A stretch of DNA of 64,000 bases, from NCBI RefSeq assembly GCF_002262885.1, contig NZ_NKYF01000038.1, forward strand, positions 1 through 64,000, read 5' to 3'. Below, piece by piece: positions 49,643-59,103 of the stretch. Each line of letters opens with the position of its first letter. The stretch's first letter is position 1. The DNA comes from Pseudonocardia sp. MH-G8. GTDB taxonomy: Bacteria > Actinomycetota > Actinomycetes > Mycobacteriales > Pseudonocardiaceae. The translations under genes were made by a program, and so were the position numbers. The notes beneath the pieces were generated by a model. That model was not told the DNA's origin. It ran no database searches and worked only from the letters and a program-made list of their open reading frames with translations.

Positions 49643-51192
49643 CCATCGTCGAGACGACATCGGGCAAGGTCGACGGAACGGTCGAGGACGGCGCGCTCCG
49701 CTACCTCGGCATCCCCTACGCCGCCCCGGTCAGCGGATCGGGCAGGTTCCTGCCGCCGAAGCAGGCGACGCCCTGGACCGGCGTCCGGGAGGCGGTCGCC
49801 CCCGGTCCGATCGCGCCGCAGTTCGCCGTGCCGGGCCGCACGCCACTGGCCGAGCCGGCCGAGGACTGCCTGGTCCTCAACGTGTGGACGCCCGCCGTCA
49901 CCGGCGACCGGCCGGTGCTGGTGTGGATCCACGGCGGTGGGTTCTTCACCGGCACCGGCTACGCACCGCACACCGCCGGGACGGCCCTCGCCCAGAGCGA
50001 GGACGTGGTCGTGGTGTCGCTGAACCACCGGCTGGGCCTGCTGGGCTTCCTCCACCTCGCCGAGCTGGGCGGGGCGGACTGGGGGTTCGAGGCCAACCCC
50101 AGCCTCCTCGACCTCGTGGCCGCCCTGGAGTGGGTGCGCGACAACATCGCGGGGTTCGGCGGCGATCCCTCCAACGTGACGATCTTCGGCCACTCCGGTG
50201 GGGGCGGCAAGGTCACCTCGTTGCTGACCTCACCGGCCGCGCGCGGCCTGTTCAGCCGGGCCGGCGTCCTCGGCGGGCCACCGTTCGGCCTGAAGGACGC
50301 GGGCCGCGCCACGCTCATCGCCGAGCAGGCGCTGCACATGCTCGACCTGGACCGCGCCGATCCCACGGCCCTGCAGAACGTCCCGCTCGACCGGCTGCTC
50401 GACGTGCAGGGCCGCCTGGGCGTCGGCCGGGGGCCGACCGAGCACAGCATGCGGTTCGCGCCGGTCGTGGGCACGCCCTCGGTGCCCGCCTACCCCGAGG
50501 AGTCGCTCGCCGCCGGCGTCGCCGCGGGCATCCCGCTGCTGACCGGCACGGCGCTGGACGAGGCGCGCTTCATGATCGCCGACCGGCCACGCTGGCTGGA
50601 GCGGGACGTCGACATCGACGACGCCACCCTGATCCGTCTCGTCGCGGGGGGCGTCGACGACGCCGGTACGGCCGAGGGCCTCGTCGCCGGTTACCGGGCC
50701 AGGGCCGCCGGCGGGACGCATGCCGTCGACGTCCTGATGGACGCGCTCAGCGACCAGTTCACCGTGCGCACCGCGCGGCTCGCCGACGCCCACCGAGCCG
50801 GCGGCGGCCCGGTCCACAGCTACCTGTGCGACCTCGACCACGCCGAGCCGCTCGGGGCGTTCCACGGGATCGAGGTCCCCGTCTTCTTCCGCAACGTCGG
50901 CATCGGCCCGATCCCCGCCGCCGGGCCCGCCCTGGACCGCGCCGCGGCCGTGATGGGCGGCGCGCTGGCCGCCTTCGCCCGCACGGGCGACCCGAACGAC
51001 GGGCTCGCCGCCACGGGGGTCGAGTGGCCTGCGTACGAGCCCACCGCCCGTACCCAGCTGCGCTTCGGCGACGACGGGTTCGAGGCGACCAGCCGGATCG
51101 TCGACGACCGGGTCGGCTGGTGGCGCGGGGTGTCGACCTCCGGGCGAACCGATCCGTGGGGGCGGGCGTTCGCGGCGACAACCGCCGGATGA
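49639..51192 (+). CDS. Type-B carboxylesterase
   Basis: A 517-residue carboxylesterase: oxyanion loop 'IHGGGFFTG' near residue 95, 'EDCLVLNVWTP', nucleophile elbow 'IFGHSGGGGK' near residue 180. The classical motif GESAG is GHSGG here. It lacks a signal peptide and so is cytosolic. Likely hydrolyses an ester brought in by the neighbouring importer. Four-base overlap on both sides. Confidence 0.9.
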   Translation: MTIVETTSGKVDGTVEDGALRYLGIPYAAPVSGSGRFLPPKQATPWTGVREAVAPGPIAPQFAVPGRTPLAEPAEDCLVLNVWTPAVTGDRPVLVWIHGGGFFTGTGYAPHTAGTALAQSEDVVVVSLNHRLGLLGFLHLAELGGADWGFEANPSLLDLVAALEWVRDNIAGFGGDPSNVTIFGHSGGGGKVTSLLTSPAARGLFSRAGVLGGPPFGLKDAGRATLIAEQALHMLDLDRADPTALQNVPLDRLLDVQGRLGVGRGPTEHSMRFAPVVGTPSVPAYPEESLAAGVAAGIPLLTGTALDEARFMIADRPRWLERDVDIDDATLIRLVAGGVDDAGTAEGLVAGYRARAAGGTHAVDVLMDALSDQFTVRTARLADAHRAGGGPVHSYLCDLDHAEPLGAFHGIEVPVFFRNVGIGPIPAAGPALDRAAAVMGGALAAFARTGDPNDGLAATGVEWPAYEPTARTQLRFGDDGFEATSRIVDDRVGWWRGVSTSGRTDPWGRAFAATTAG

Positions 51193-52526
51193 CCGGGCAG
51201 CAGAACATCGAGGCGCTGCCGGGCGCCGAGCGGGCGTTCGGGGCCGACGACGTCGGCGTCGACGGGCTCGCCCCGGCCGGCTACGTCCAGGAGGAGTACC
51301 TCCTCGCGGGTACCGCCGCCGGGGAGCCGTTCCGGACCCGGCTCCTCCTGCGCAGGCCCGCCGAGCACGAGCGGGCCGGCGGCGTGGTCGTGGTGGAGCC
51401 GATGCACTTCGCGGGCGGCCGGCCGGTGTGGGACCACGCGCACGCCCAGTTGCTGCGCGGTGGCCACACCTGGATCGAGGTCGCCTGCCAGACCACGCCC
51501 GCGTACCGGCGGATGGTGGCGAGCGACCCGCACCGGTACGCGCGCGTCCGGCTCGCCGGCACGCCGTCCGACCGGCGACCGGAGATCGCGCCCGGCGCCG
51601 ACCCGCGCCGGGCGTCGGACGCGTTCGCCCGGGAGTGGTGGGCCACCAGCCCGCAGCTCTTCGGGATCCTGGGCTCGGTGTTCGCGCTGCTGCGCGACGG
51701 CGGCGTCCCGGACGTGCGGGCGGAGGTGGTGGTCCTCGCGGGCGCGTCGCAGACCGGCGGCGTCGTCCGCCGCTATGCAGCGCTCGCCGCCCCCGGCGGC
51801 CCGCTGGCGGGCACCGTCGGGCCCGACGGCCTGCTGGCGCTGCACAGCGGCGGCGCCGCGCTGCCGGACGACCTCGACCTGCCGACCGTCGAGCTGCTGG
51901 CCGAGTCGGACATCGAGTCGGTCCGGTCCGCGGCCGGCCTCCCCGGCCAGGGGCGGGACCTTGCGCACCGGGACTGCCGCAGCCCGTCGTACCGGTGCTA
52001 CGAGGTGCCCGGGATGGCGCACATCGGCACCCGCGAGCGGGCACCCGCGGTCCCACCGCCGCCCGGCTCCCGCTGGAGCCGCTTCCCGCACGCCCACGTC
52101 GTCCACGCGGCGCTCGAGGCGCTGGTCACCTGGCTCCGCGACGGACGGGAGCCGGTGCCGGCCCCGCTGCTGGAGACCGACACCCGCGGACTGCTGGTCC
52201 GCGACGCGACGGGCCACGCGCGCGGCGGCCTGCGGCTGCCCGCCGTCGAGCTGCCGCTGGCGCGCATCGCGGTGATCTCCCCGGGCTCCGAGTGGCTGCA
52301 CGGCCACGAGTTCGCGTCGGTGGCCGCACTGCGAGCGCGCTACGGCGACGCGGCGGCGTACCTGGCCGCGGCGCGCGGGCACCTGCACCGGCTGGTCGGC
52401 CAGGGCCACTACCTCGCGGTGGACGCCGAGCGCTGGCTCGCCGAGACCGCGGCAGAGCTCGCGGACGCCCCGTGGAGCCGACCGCCGCTGCCGACACCCG
52501 CCGCCCTCGACCGGAGGACCCGATGA
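51189..52526 (+). CDS. Alpha/beta-hydrolase domain protein (Abhydrolase_10-like)
   Basis: A 445-residue protein resembling the alpha/beta-hydrolase domain family PF20091: 'VVVVEPMHFAGG', 'WIEVACQTTP', nucleophile elbow 'VLAGASQTGGVVRRY' near residue 190 and a C-terminal His in 'VPGMAHIG'. No signal peptide. Function unknown; probably an esterase or lactonase. It is coupled to the carboxylesterase and the P450 by four-base overlaps, so the three likely work in sequence. Confidence 0.7.
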   Translation: MTGQQNIEALPGAERAFGADDVGVDGLAPAGYVQEEYLLAGTAAGEPFRTRLLLRRPAEHERAGGVVVVEPMHFAGGRPVWDHAHAQLLRGGHTWIEVACQTTPAYRRMVASDPHRYARVRLAGTPSDRRPEIAPGADPRRASDAFAREWWATSPQLFGILGSVFALLRDGGVPDVRAEVVVLAGASQTGGVVRRYAALAAPGGPLAGTVGPDGLLALHSGGAALPDDLDLPTVELLAESDIESVRSAAGLPGQGRDLAHRDCRSPSYRCYEVPGMAHIGTRERAPAVPPPPGSRWSRFPHAHVVHAALEALVTWLRDGREPVPAPLLETDTRGLLVRDATGHARGGLRLPAVELPLARIAVISPGSEWLHGHEFASVAALRARYGDAAAYLAAARGHLHRLVGQGHYLAVDAERWLAETAAELADAPWSRPPLPTPAALDRRTR

Positions 52527-53719
52527 CCGATCCCGACCGGCACATCTTGGAAGACTTCGACCCCGGCGCGACCGACGACCCCGACGAGGTGCACGCGCTC
52601 TACCGGGACCTGCGCACCCGCTGCCCGGTCGCCCACACCGACTCCCACGGCGGTTTCTGGGCGTTGACGACCTACCCGGAGATCAGGGCCGCGGCCCTCG
52701 ACGACTCCCGCTACATCTCGTCGGTGAAAGCAGTGGTGCCCAGCGACCCGCGGGGACTGCGCCGCCCGCCGCTCAACTTCGACGCGCCCCGCCACACCCC
52801 CTACCGCAGGGCGCTGGACGCCGCCTTGTCCCGTCGCCGGATCGCCGGCCTGGAGCCCGTGCTGCGCGCGCACGCGGTCCGGGTGCTCACCCCGATGCTC
52901 GAGCGGGGCTCCGGGGACATCGCGCAGGAGTTCGGGGCCCTCTTCCCGGCGTGGGTGACCACGGAGTGGCTGAACCTCGACCCCGAGCTCGCCCCCCTGC
53001 TCGCCGAGACGGCGGCCCGCTGGGTGCGCGCGTGGCGGCAGCAGGACCGACCGGTCGTCAACGCCATGAGCGAGCGCATGTACGAGATGGCCCGCGAGCT
53101 CGTCGCGGACCGCCGCGCGCACCCGCGCCCCGTCGAGGAGGACCCGGCCAGCTCGCTGCTCGCCGAACGCGCCGACGGCGAACCGCTGGAGACCGAGCAG
53201 ATCGTGGGCGCGCTGCGCCAGTCGCTCGTGGTCGGCATGGTCGCGCCCCCGATCGTCATCGGCTCGATCGCGACCCACCTCGGCACGGACCAGGAGCTGC
53301 AGGCTCGGCTGCGCGCCGAACCGGGACTCGTCCCCGGTGCTCTCGAGGAGTTCCTGCGCCTCTACGCGCCCTACCGGGGCTTCGCGCGCACCGTCGTGGA
53401 GCCGACCGTCGTGCTCGGCCGGGAGATCCTCCCGGGGGAGCCGGTCACGCTCACCTACGCGTCGGCCAACCGGGACGCCACCGTGTTCGACGCCCCGGAC
53501 GACTTCCGGCTGGACCGGGAGAACATCGCCGACCACCTCGCCTTCGGCCGGGGCCGCCACCGGTGCCCCGGTGCCCCGATGGCGCGGCTGATGCTGAGGA
53601 TCGCGGTGGAGGAGCTGCTCGCACGCACCCGGTCCTTCACCGCGGTCGGCGCCCGGGAAGGGGCACGCATGCCCGAGCTCGGCATCGTCTCCGCCGACCT
53701 CCGCTTCGTATCGCCGTGA
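52523..53719 (+). CDS. Cytochrome P450 with atypical I-helix
   Basis: A 398-residue soluble bacterial P450. Heme loop 'FGRGRHRCPGAPMAR' gives the Cys ligand near residue 350, and the K-helix ExxR is in 'LEEFLRLY'. The I-helix, normally AGxDT/GGxET with an acid-alcohol pair for O2 activation, reads 'VVGMVAPPIVIGS' with no acid or Thr at those places. I believe some actinobacterial P450s share this pattern, but I cannot name the family. No ferredoxin gene is adjacent. Last gene of the MmgE/PrpD operon. Confidence 0.88.
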   Translation: MTDPDRHILEDFDPGATDDPDEVHALYRDLRTRCPVAHTDSHGGFWALTTYPEIRAAALDDSRYISSVKAVVPSDPRGLRRPPLNFDAPRHTPYRRALDAALSRRRIAGLEPVLRAHAVRVLTPMLERGSGDIAQEFGALFPAWVTTEWLNLDPELAPLLAETAARWVRAWRQQDRPVVNAMSERMYEMARELVADRRAHPRPVEEDPASSLLAERADGEPLETEQIVGALRQSLVVGMVAPPIVIGSIATHLGTDQELQARLRAEPGLVPGALEEFLRLYAPYRGFARTVVEPTVVLGREILPGEPVTLTYASANRDATVFDAPDDFRLDRENIADHLAFGRGRHRCPGAPMARLMLRIAVEELLARTRSFTAVGAREGARMPELGIVSADLRFVSP

Positions 53720-53755
53720 CCGGGGCCCCGTGCCCGCGACCGGTAGGTTCCCGGG

Positions 53756-54748
53756 GTGGCTGAGGACACCGCCCCGCGCACGCCGCCGCGACCTCGGCTC
53801 GGCCCCGAACCCCAGCGCCTGCTGATCATCGTGCTCGGCGACTACTGGTACTGGCGTGCGGAACCGATCCCGTCGCAGGCATTGATCGCCGTGCTCGGGG
53901 AGTTCGCGATCACCCCGGCGAGCGCGCGGGTGGCGATACGCCGCCTGACCCGGCGTGGGCTGGTGCAACGGACCAAGGTCGGGCGCACCACGTCCTACGG
54001 CATCCCGCCGCGACCGAGCCCGGTCATCGTGGCCCGGCTGAGGGCGCTCTTCGACGCCGACCAGGACGAACCGTGGGACGGCCGCTGGACGGGCGTGGCC
54101 TTCTCGGTGCCCGAGAAGGAGCGGGAGTCGCGCCGCAACCTACGCGACGACCTGCGGCTGCAGGGCTTCGGCCCGCTCTTCGACGGCTTGTGGGTCTCGC
54201 CCCGTGAGCGACGGGCGCAGGCCCGCGCCGCGCTGGAGCGGCATGCGGTGGATGCGGGGTCGGTCTTCCGGGCGGAGCTGGACGGCCTGTCGCCCGAGGC
54301 GATCGTCGCGCGCGCGTTCGACCTGAGCGATCCGGCACAGCGCTACCGCAGCTTCGCCGACCGGTACGAACCGCTGCGGGCGCGGGTGCACGCGGGAGAG
54401 CTGGCGCCGCGCGAGGCCCTGCGCGTGCGGACGGAGCTGACCGCCGAGTGGCGCCGCGCCGAGCTGACCGACCCCCGGCTGCCGGCAGAGCTGCTCCCGC
54501 CGGACTGGCCGCGTGCCCGTGCCCGCGAGTGCTGCACGGACATCTACGACCAGCTCGGCGAACCGGCGGCCCGACGGTTCCGCCACCTGCTCGCGCAGGT
54601 CGACCCGGCGCTCGCCGAGCTGGCGTCCTTCCACACGTTCGAGTCGGTCCGCCGGCTGCCCGACGGGGCCGTGGAGCGGCCGGCGCAGGAGTCCGAGTTC
54701 GAGCGCGTCACCCGCGAGGATCGGGTTCGTTCCATCCGACAGGCCTGA
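53756..54748 (+). CDS. PaaX-family transcriptional regulator (copy 2)
   Basis: A 330-residue PaaX protein, same length and motif order as copy 1: 'LLIIVLGDYWYWR', 'FAITPASARVAIRRLTRRGLV', 'GRTTSYGIPP', 'WDGRWTGVAFSVPE', 'GLWVSPRE' and 'LPAELLPPDWPR'. GTG start, 36 bases after the P450 stop, so it may be co-transcribed with and control the operon in front of it. The ligand is probably a CoA ester or acid from the pathway. Confidence 0.88.
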   Translation: MAEDTAPRTPPRPRLGPEPQRLLIIVLGDYWYWRAEPIPSQALIAVLGEFAITPASARVAIRRLTRRGLVQRTKVGRTTSYGIPPRPSPVIVARLRALFDADQDEPWDGRWTGVAFSVPEKERESRRNLRDDLRLQGFGPLFDGLWVSPRERRAQARAALERHAVDAGSVFRAELDGLSPEAIVARAFDLSDPAQRYRSFADRYEPLRARVHAGELAPREALRVRTELTAEWRRAELTDPRLPAELLPPDWPRARARECCTDIYDQLGEPAARRFRHLLAQVDPALAELASFHTFESVRRLPDGAVERPAQESEFERVTREDRVRSIRQA

Positions 54749-54764
54749 TGCGAGGCCGCCCGGA

Positions 54765-55922
54765 TCAGCCGTGGAACCCGTCCCGTGCCTTGGCGCGCAG
54801 GTGGTCCACGTCGAAGTCGAGCCCCAGCCCGGGCCCCGGGGGGAGCGTGAGCCGTCCGCCGCTGTTGTCCAGCGGGGCGGTCAGGAACTGGTTGTAGCTG
54901 CTCAGGTCGTGACGGCTCGACTCGATCCGGTAGAAGTTCGGCACCGTCGCCATCACGTGTCCGCCCGCGACGAGGTTCACCGGGCCCGCCGCGTCGTGCG
55001 GCGAGATCGGCACGTAGTAGGCCTCCGCCATGGTGGCGATCTTCTTCAGCTCGGAGATCCCGCCGGTCCAGGTCACATCGGGCATCACGAAGTCGGCGAG
55101 CCGGTTCTCGAGGACCGGGACGAAGTCCCACCGGGTGTGCAGGCGCTCGCCCACCGAGATCGGGACGCGCACGCGCTCACGCACCTGCGCGAGGGCGTGG
55201 TAGCTCTCCGGCGGCACCGGCTCCTCGTACCAGTGGATGTCGCCGACATCGTCGAGCGCCTGGCCCATCCGGATCGCGGTCGGCACGTCGAACCGGCCGT
55301 GGGCATCGATGAGCAGCTCGACGTCGGGTCCCGCGGCCTCCCGGACCAGCGCGGTCAGCTCCATCGCCCGCCGCTCGTCGGCGCGGCTCATCCCGCCGTC
55401 GAGGTAGCGGTCGTCGGCCGTCGGCACGCCGGGCCGGCTCGGGAACGGGTCGAACTTGATGCCGGTGTGACCGGAGTCGACGATCGCGCGGATCTCCTCG
55501 GCCACCCCCTCCGGGGTGCTGAACCGTCGCTGGTCGGGGTGGGTGTAGATCAGCAGGTCGTCCCGGACCCGGCCGCCGAGCAGCTCGCAGATCGGCTGGC
55601 CGAGGACCTTGCCGCGGATGTCCCAGAGCGCGATGTCGACCGCGCTCACCACGTTCGTGCCCGCTCCGCGGCTGCCCGTGTAGGTGAACGCCCGGAAGAT
55701 CTTGTGCCAGGTGTCCTCGATCCGCGCCGGGTCGTCGCCCGCGAGCAGGTCGGTCATCTGCCTGACCATGGCCGCGATGCCGCGGTTGGCCGTGGGCGTG
55801 GTCGTGGTGATCTCGCCCCAGCCGCTGATCCCCTCGTCGGTGCGCACCTCCACGAACAGGTACTCGCCCCATCCCGTGCCCTCGGACTCGACCAGCCACG
55901 GCAGCACTTGAGTGATCTTCAA
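54765..55922 (-). CDS. Enolase-superfamily sugar-acid dehydratase (mandelate racemase group)
   Basis: A 385-residue enolase-superfamily protein: N-terminal capping domain, then a TIM barrel with 'GIKFDPF', the first metal ligand and catalytic His in 'LLIDAHGRFD', the second ligand in 'HWYEEPV', the third in 'VGERLHTR' and 'ISPHDAAGP'. The pattern looks closest to galactonate/mannonate-type acid-sugar dehydratases. Its start overlaps the stop of the GH95-like gene by four bases, so it ends the sugar operon and probably acts on an oxidised sugar from it. Sixteen bases separate it from the convergent PaaX gene. Confidence 0.85.
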   Translation of the reverse strand: MKITQVLPWLVESEGTGWGEYLFVEVRTDEGISGWGEITTTTPTANRGIAAMVRQMTDLLAGDDPARIEDTWHKIFRAFTYTGSRGAGTNVVSAVDIALWDIRGKVLGQPICELLGGRVRDDLLIYTHPDQRRFSTPEGVAEEIRAIVDSGHTGIKFDPFPSRPGVPTADDRYLDGGMSRADERRAMELTALVREAAGPDVELLIDAHGRFDVPTAIRMGQALDDVGDIHWYEEPVPPESYHALAQVRERVRVPISVGERLHTRWDFVPVLENRLADFVMPDVTWTGGISELKKIATMAEAYYVPISPHDAAGPVNLVAGGHVMATVPNFYRIESSRHDLSSYNQFLTAPLDNSGGRLTLPPGPGLGLDFDVDHLRAKARDGFHG

Positions 55923-58222
55923 GGACTTCGCTCCTCCAGCTCGAACTCGACACGCACCGGCTCGCCTGCGCTCACCGACAGCGGCTCACCCCGACGGATC
56001 GACCCTAGGGCTCCCGCGCACCGCACCGACACCGTCACGTCGACCTCGGATCGCAGGACGGCGTGCGCGCGCGCTCGCTCGAGGTCCCACGCCAACTCGA
56101 CGACGGTGACCCGGTTCCGGCAGCGGACCCCGCCGACGCGGCCGCGCGCCCACCGACGGGGCAGCGCCGGGAGCAGCTCGATCAGCCCCGGGCGCGAGTC
56201 GACCAGCGCCTCGAGGACCACCGCCGGGATCGCGTGCGCCGCGTCGGCGTTGTAGGTCTCCCGCCCGGGGTCGTGCGAGGTCATCAGCGAGCGGAAGACC
56301 ATGTCGTTGCCCAGGATCTTGCCCAGGTTCTGCTCGACGAGGGCCGCGTCCTTCAACCGGGCGGCGCACAGGGCCCGGTGCAGGCTCCCGTGTGCCGAGA
56401 GGTTCTCGTCGCCGCGCAGCACCAGCGCCCGACGTGCGGCCGCGGCCAGCTGGGGCGTGCCGTCCGGGGTGATCTCGTGCAGCGGCCAGACCGGGTAGAG
56501 GTGGCTGACGTGCCGGTGGTCCTCCGGGGTCGCGAGGCCCGGCCACGCCCACTCGGCCAGCGCGCCGCGGGAGTCCACGAGATAGGGCGGCAGTTGCTTC
56601 AGCAGGGTCTGCCAGCGCGCGACCGCCGCTTCCTCCGTACCGAGCAGGGCGCACGCCTCGACGGCCGCCGACAGCGCGTGCCGGGCGGCCGCGATGTCCA
56701 TCGTGGCGTTCACGGCCGCCACCCCGGCGCGCCCGCCCGGACCCGCTTCCGGCGAGTAGGACGGGACGAGCACCTTGCAGCCGTGCTCGTCCTCGCGCAC
56801 CAGGAAGTCCTCGAAGAACAGCGCCGCCTCGACCAGCCACGGCGCCAGCACGTCGGCCAGGAACTCGTCGTCCCCGGTGACCTGCCAGTGTTCGAGGAGC
56901 GGGAACAGCAGGCAGTCCGCGCCCGCGACCCACATCGCCCATGGCCAGTCGGCGTCGAGGTGGAACAGGCGCCCGTGCTCGCCGTCGGTGCGGCTGGGCG
57001 CCAGCACCCCGCGAACCCCGAACACGGCCCGGGCGTTGTCGCGCCAGTCGTCGATCTGGTCCGCGATCAGTGACCGGAGACCCACGATCGCTTCCCCGAC
57101 CGCGCCGATGTTCGCGCCGGCAAGCTGCAGGTTCAGGTTGGCGTCGGTGGTGAAATCCCCCGACCACGCCGCGCCCCACTCCCCCAGCCACAGCCCGGTG
57201 AGCCGCGGCGGCAGCACCCCGCTCGAGCTGATCAGCAGGTAGCGCCCGGCGTGGAACATGGCCTCGAGCAGCGCGGGGCTCGGGGCCGGGTCCCGGCGCT
57301 GCGCCGCGAGCAGCTGCCCCACCGGCTGCGCCCGCTCGACCGGGGACACCCCGAGATCCAGCTCCACGCGCTCGTACATCGCGGAGTGCAGAGGGGTGTG
57401 CCGCCCCAGCAGTTGCTCGTACTCGGCCGGCAGGGCCTCCAGCCGTTCCCGCAGGAGCCCCTCGACGGGCGGCGCGTCCCCCCGGGCCGGCACCGTCAGC
57501 AGCAGGAGCCGGGATGCCCCGCGCACGACCGCACGGTCGCCCTCCACCCGCACCGGCCCGTCGACGGTCACGAGCCGGGTGACACCGGCGAACCCGTGCG
57601 CCCCGAGCCCGGGCGGATAGGTGCCACGGATCGTGAGCAGCGCGTGCCGCGGATCCTCGACCTCGGCCACCGAGGCGTACCCGACGCCGGCGGGCCGGCC
57701 CGGCAGCTCACCGGACAACCGCACGGCCAGGTCGAGCGCGGGCCCGGCCAACTCGTACACCAGCACCCCGTCGGCGCGCGAGACGAAGGCGCGGCTGCGC
57801 CACGTGCCGGCGATGTCGGTCCAGGTCGCGCTCACCTCGCCGGTGCGGAAGTCGGTCTCCCGGAGGTACTCGCCGCGCACCGGCGCCGGGTTGGCGCGGT
57901 CGAGCAGGATCGCGAACCCCGGGTGGAACGGCTGGGTCCAGGCCAGCCGCCTCCCGTCGGAGAACGCACGCTGGGCCGCCGGCGCGTCGCCGGCGAGCAC
58001 GAGGTCGCGCACCTCGTCGAGCCGGGCGGCGACCTCGGGCGGCCCCAGGCCGCGCGAGCCGTTCGGCAGCACGAAGCGGTGGTGGTTGACGATCAGCCGC
58101 TCCGCGGCCGGGTCGCCGGCCACCAGCACGCCGGTCTCCCCGTTGCCCGAGAGGAACGCGTCCTCCCACCGCGACGCGGGTGCGGTGTCGTGGATGCCGT
58201 GACGCGGCCCGTCGGCGGTCAC
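55919..58222 (-). CDS. GH95-like glycoside hydrolase
   Basis: A 767-residue cytosolic protein resembling GH95 (alpha-L-fucosidase/galactosidase): N-terminal super-sandwich ('SRWEDAFLSGNGETGVLV'), then an (alpha/alpha)6 barrel with 'SYSPEAGP' (region of the catalytic Glu), 'EDHRHVSHLYPVWPLHEI' and 'GLIELLPALPRRW'. Two family blocks deviate: the usual N-x-N-x-E/QMNYW is 'ANLNLQLAGANIG', and the 'DGNFG' block reads 'ADAAHAIPA'. So activity may differ from fucosidases. GTG start overlaps the permease stop by four bases. Confidence 0.75.
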   Translation of the reverse strand: MTADGPRHGIHDTAPASRWEDAFLSGNGETGVLVAGDPAAERLIVNHHRFVLPNGSRGLGPPEVAARLDEVRDLVLAGDAPAAQRAFSDGRRLAWTQPFHPGFAILLDRANPAPVRGEYLRETDFRTGEVSATWTDIAGTWRSRAFVSRADGVLVYELAGPALDLAVRLSGELPGRPAGVGYASVAEVEDPRHALLTIRGTYPPGLGAHGFAGVTRLVTVDGPVRVEGDRAVVRGASRLLLLTVPARGDAPPVEGLLRERLEALPAEYEQLLGRHTPLHSAMYERVELDLGVSPVERAQPVGQLLAAQRRDPAPSPALLEAMFHAGRYLLISSSGVLPPRLTGLWLGEWGAAWSGDFTTDANLNLQLAGANIGAVGEAIVGLRSLIADQIDDWRDNARAVFGVRGVLAPSRTDGEHGRLFHLDADWPWAMWVAGADCLLFPLLEHWQVTGDDEFLADVLAPWLVEAALFFEDFLVREDEHGCKVLVPSYSPEAGPGGRAGVAAVNATMDIAAARHALSAAVEACALLGTEEAAVARWQTLLKQLPPYLVDSRGALAEWAWPGLATPEDHRHVSHLYPVWPLHEITPDGTPQLAAAARRALVLRGDENLSAHGSLHRALCAARLKDAALVEQNLGKILGNDMVFRSLMTSHDPGRETYNADAAHAIPAVVLEALVDSRPGLIELLPALPRRWARGRVGGVRCRNRVTVVELAWDLERARAHAVLRSEVDVTVSVRCAGALGSIRRGEPLSVSAGEPVRVEFELEERSP

Positions 58223-59103
58223 CCCTTGAACGCCCCGTCCAGGATGCCCGCGACCATCCGGCGCCCGACGACGACGAACAGGACGAGCAGCGGGAGCGTC
58301 GCCAGGAACGACCCGGACATGGCAAGGCCCAGGTCCACCGTCCGCTCGTTCTGCAGGGCCTTGATCGCGATCTGCGCGGTGTAGCGCTCCGGCGACTTCA
58401 GCACGATGAACGGCCAGAGGAAGTCGTTCCACGCGCTCACGAACCCGAACAGGCCGAGCACGAACGCCGCGGGCCGCACGATCGGGAAGGCGATCCGCCA
58501 GAAGATCTGCCAGGTGCTCGCCCCGTCGATCCGCGCGGCCTGCATCAGCTCGTCGCTGACGGTCGCGGTGATGTGCTGGCGCATCCAGAAGATCCCGAAC
58601 GCGCTCGCGAGCCCCGGGACGACCAGTGCCTGCAGGGTGTCGACCCACCCCAGCCACGAAATGATCATGTACTGCGGGATGACGGCGAGCTGCGTCGGCA
58701 CCGTCATCGTGAGCACGACGATCAGGAACAGCACGTTGCTGCCGCGGAAGCGCAACTTCGCGAACGCGAAGCCCGCGAGCGCGCACAGCACCGCGTGCCC
58801 GACGCCGATGGTCGTGGCGACGAACAGGCTGTTGAGGATCGACTGCAGGAACGGCACCGTGTCGAACACCAGCCCGGCGAGCTGGAAGAAGTTCCCGCCG
58901 GGGACGATCTCCGGCGGCATCCGGGTCGCCGTCGCCGAGTCGGTGGAGGCGACGATGAACATCCAGTACAGCGGGAAGAGGCAGGCGAACGTGGCGACGC
59001 CGAGCAACAGGTAGTTCCACCACCGCACGCGCCCGAGGCGCCCGCGGTGCCGACCTCGTCCCGGGAGTGGCGCCCCGGTGACCACCGTCGGTTGCATCGT
59101 CAT
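58219..59103 (-). CDS. Sugar ABC permease (MalG type)
   Basis: A 294-residue CUT1-family permease with six membrane segments. 'LFPLYWMFIVAS' opens the first, and the EAA loop reads 'EAARIDGAS'-like 'MQAARIDGASTWQIFWRIAFP'. It starts by a four-base overlap with the MalF-type permease gene. Partner of the next permease for uptake of oligosaccharides. Confidence 0.93.
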   Translation of the reverse strand: MTMQPTVVTGAPLPGRGRHRGRLGRVRWWNYLLLGVATFACLFPLYWMFIVASTDSATATRMPPEIVPGGNFFQLAGLVFDTVPFLQSILNSLFVATTIGVGHAVLCALAGFAFAKLRFRGSNVLFLIVVLTMTVPTQLAVIPQYMIISWLGWVDTLQALVVPGLASAFGIFWMRQHITATVSDELMQAARIDGASTWQIFWRIAFPIVRPAAFVLGLFGFVSAWNDFLWPFIVLKSPERYTAQIAIKALQNERTVDLGLAMSGSFLATLPLLVLFVVVGRRMVAGILDGAFKG

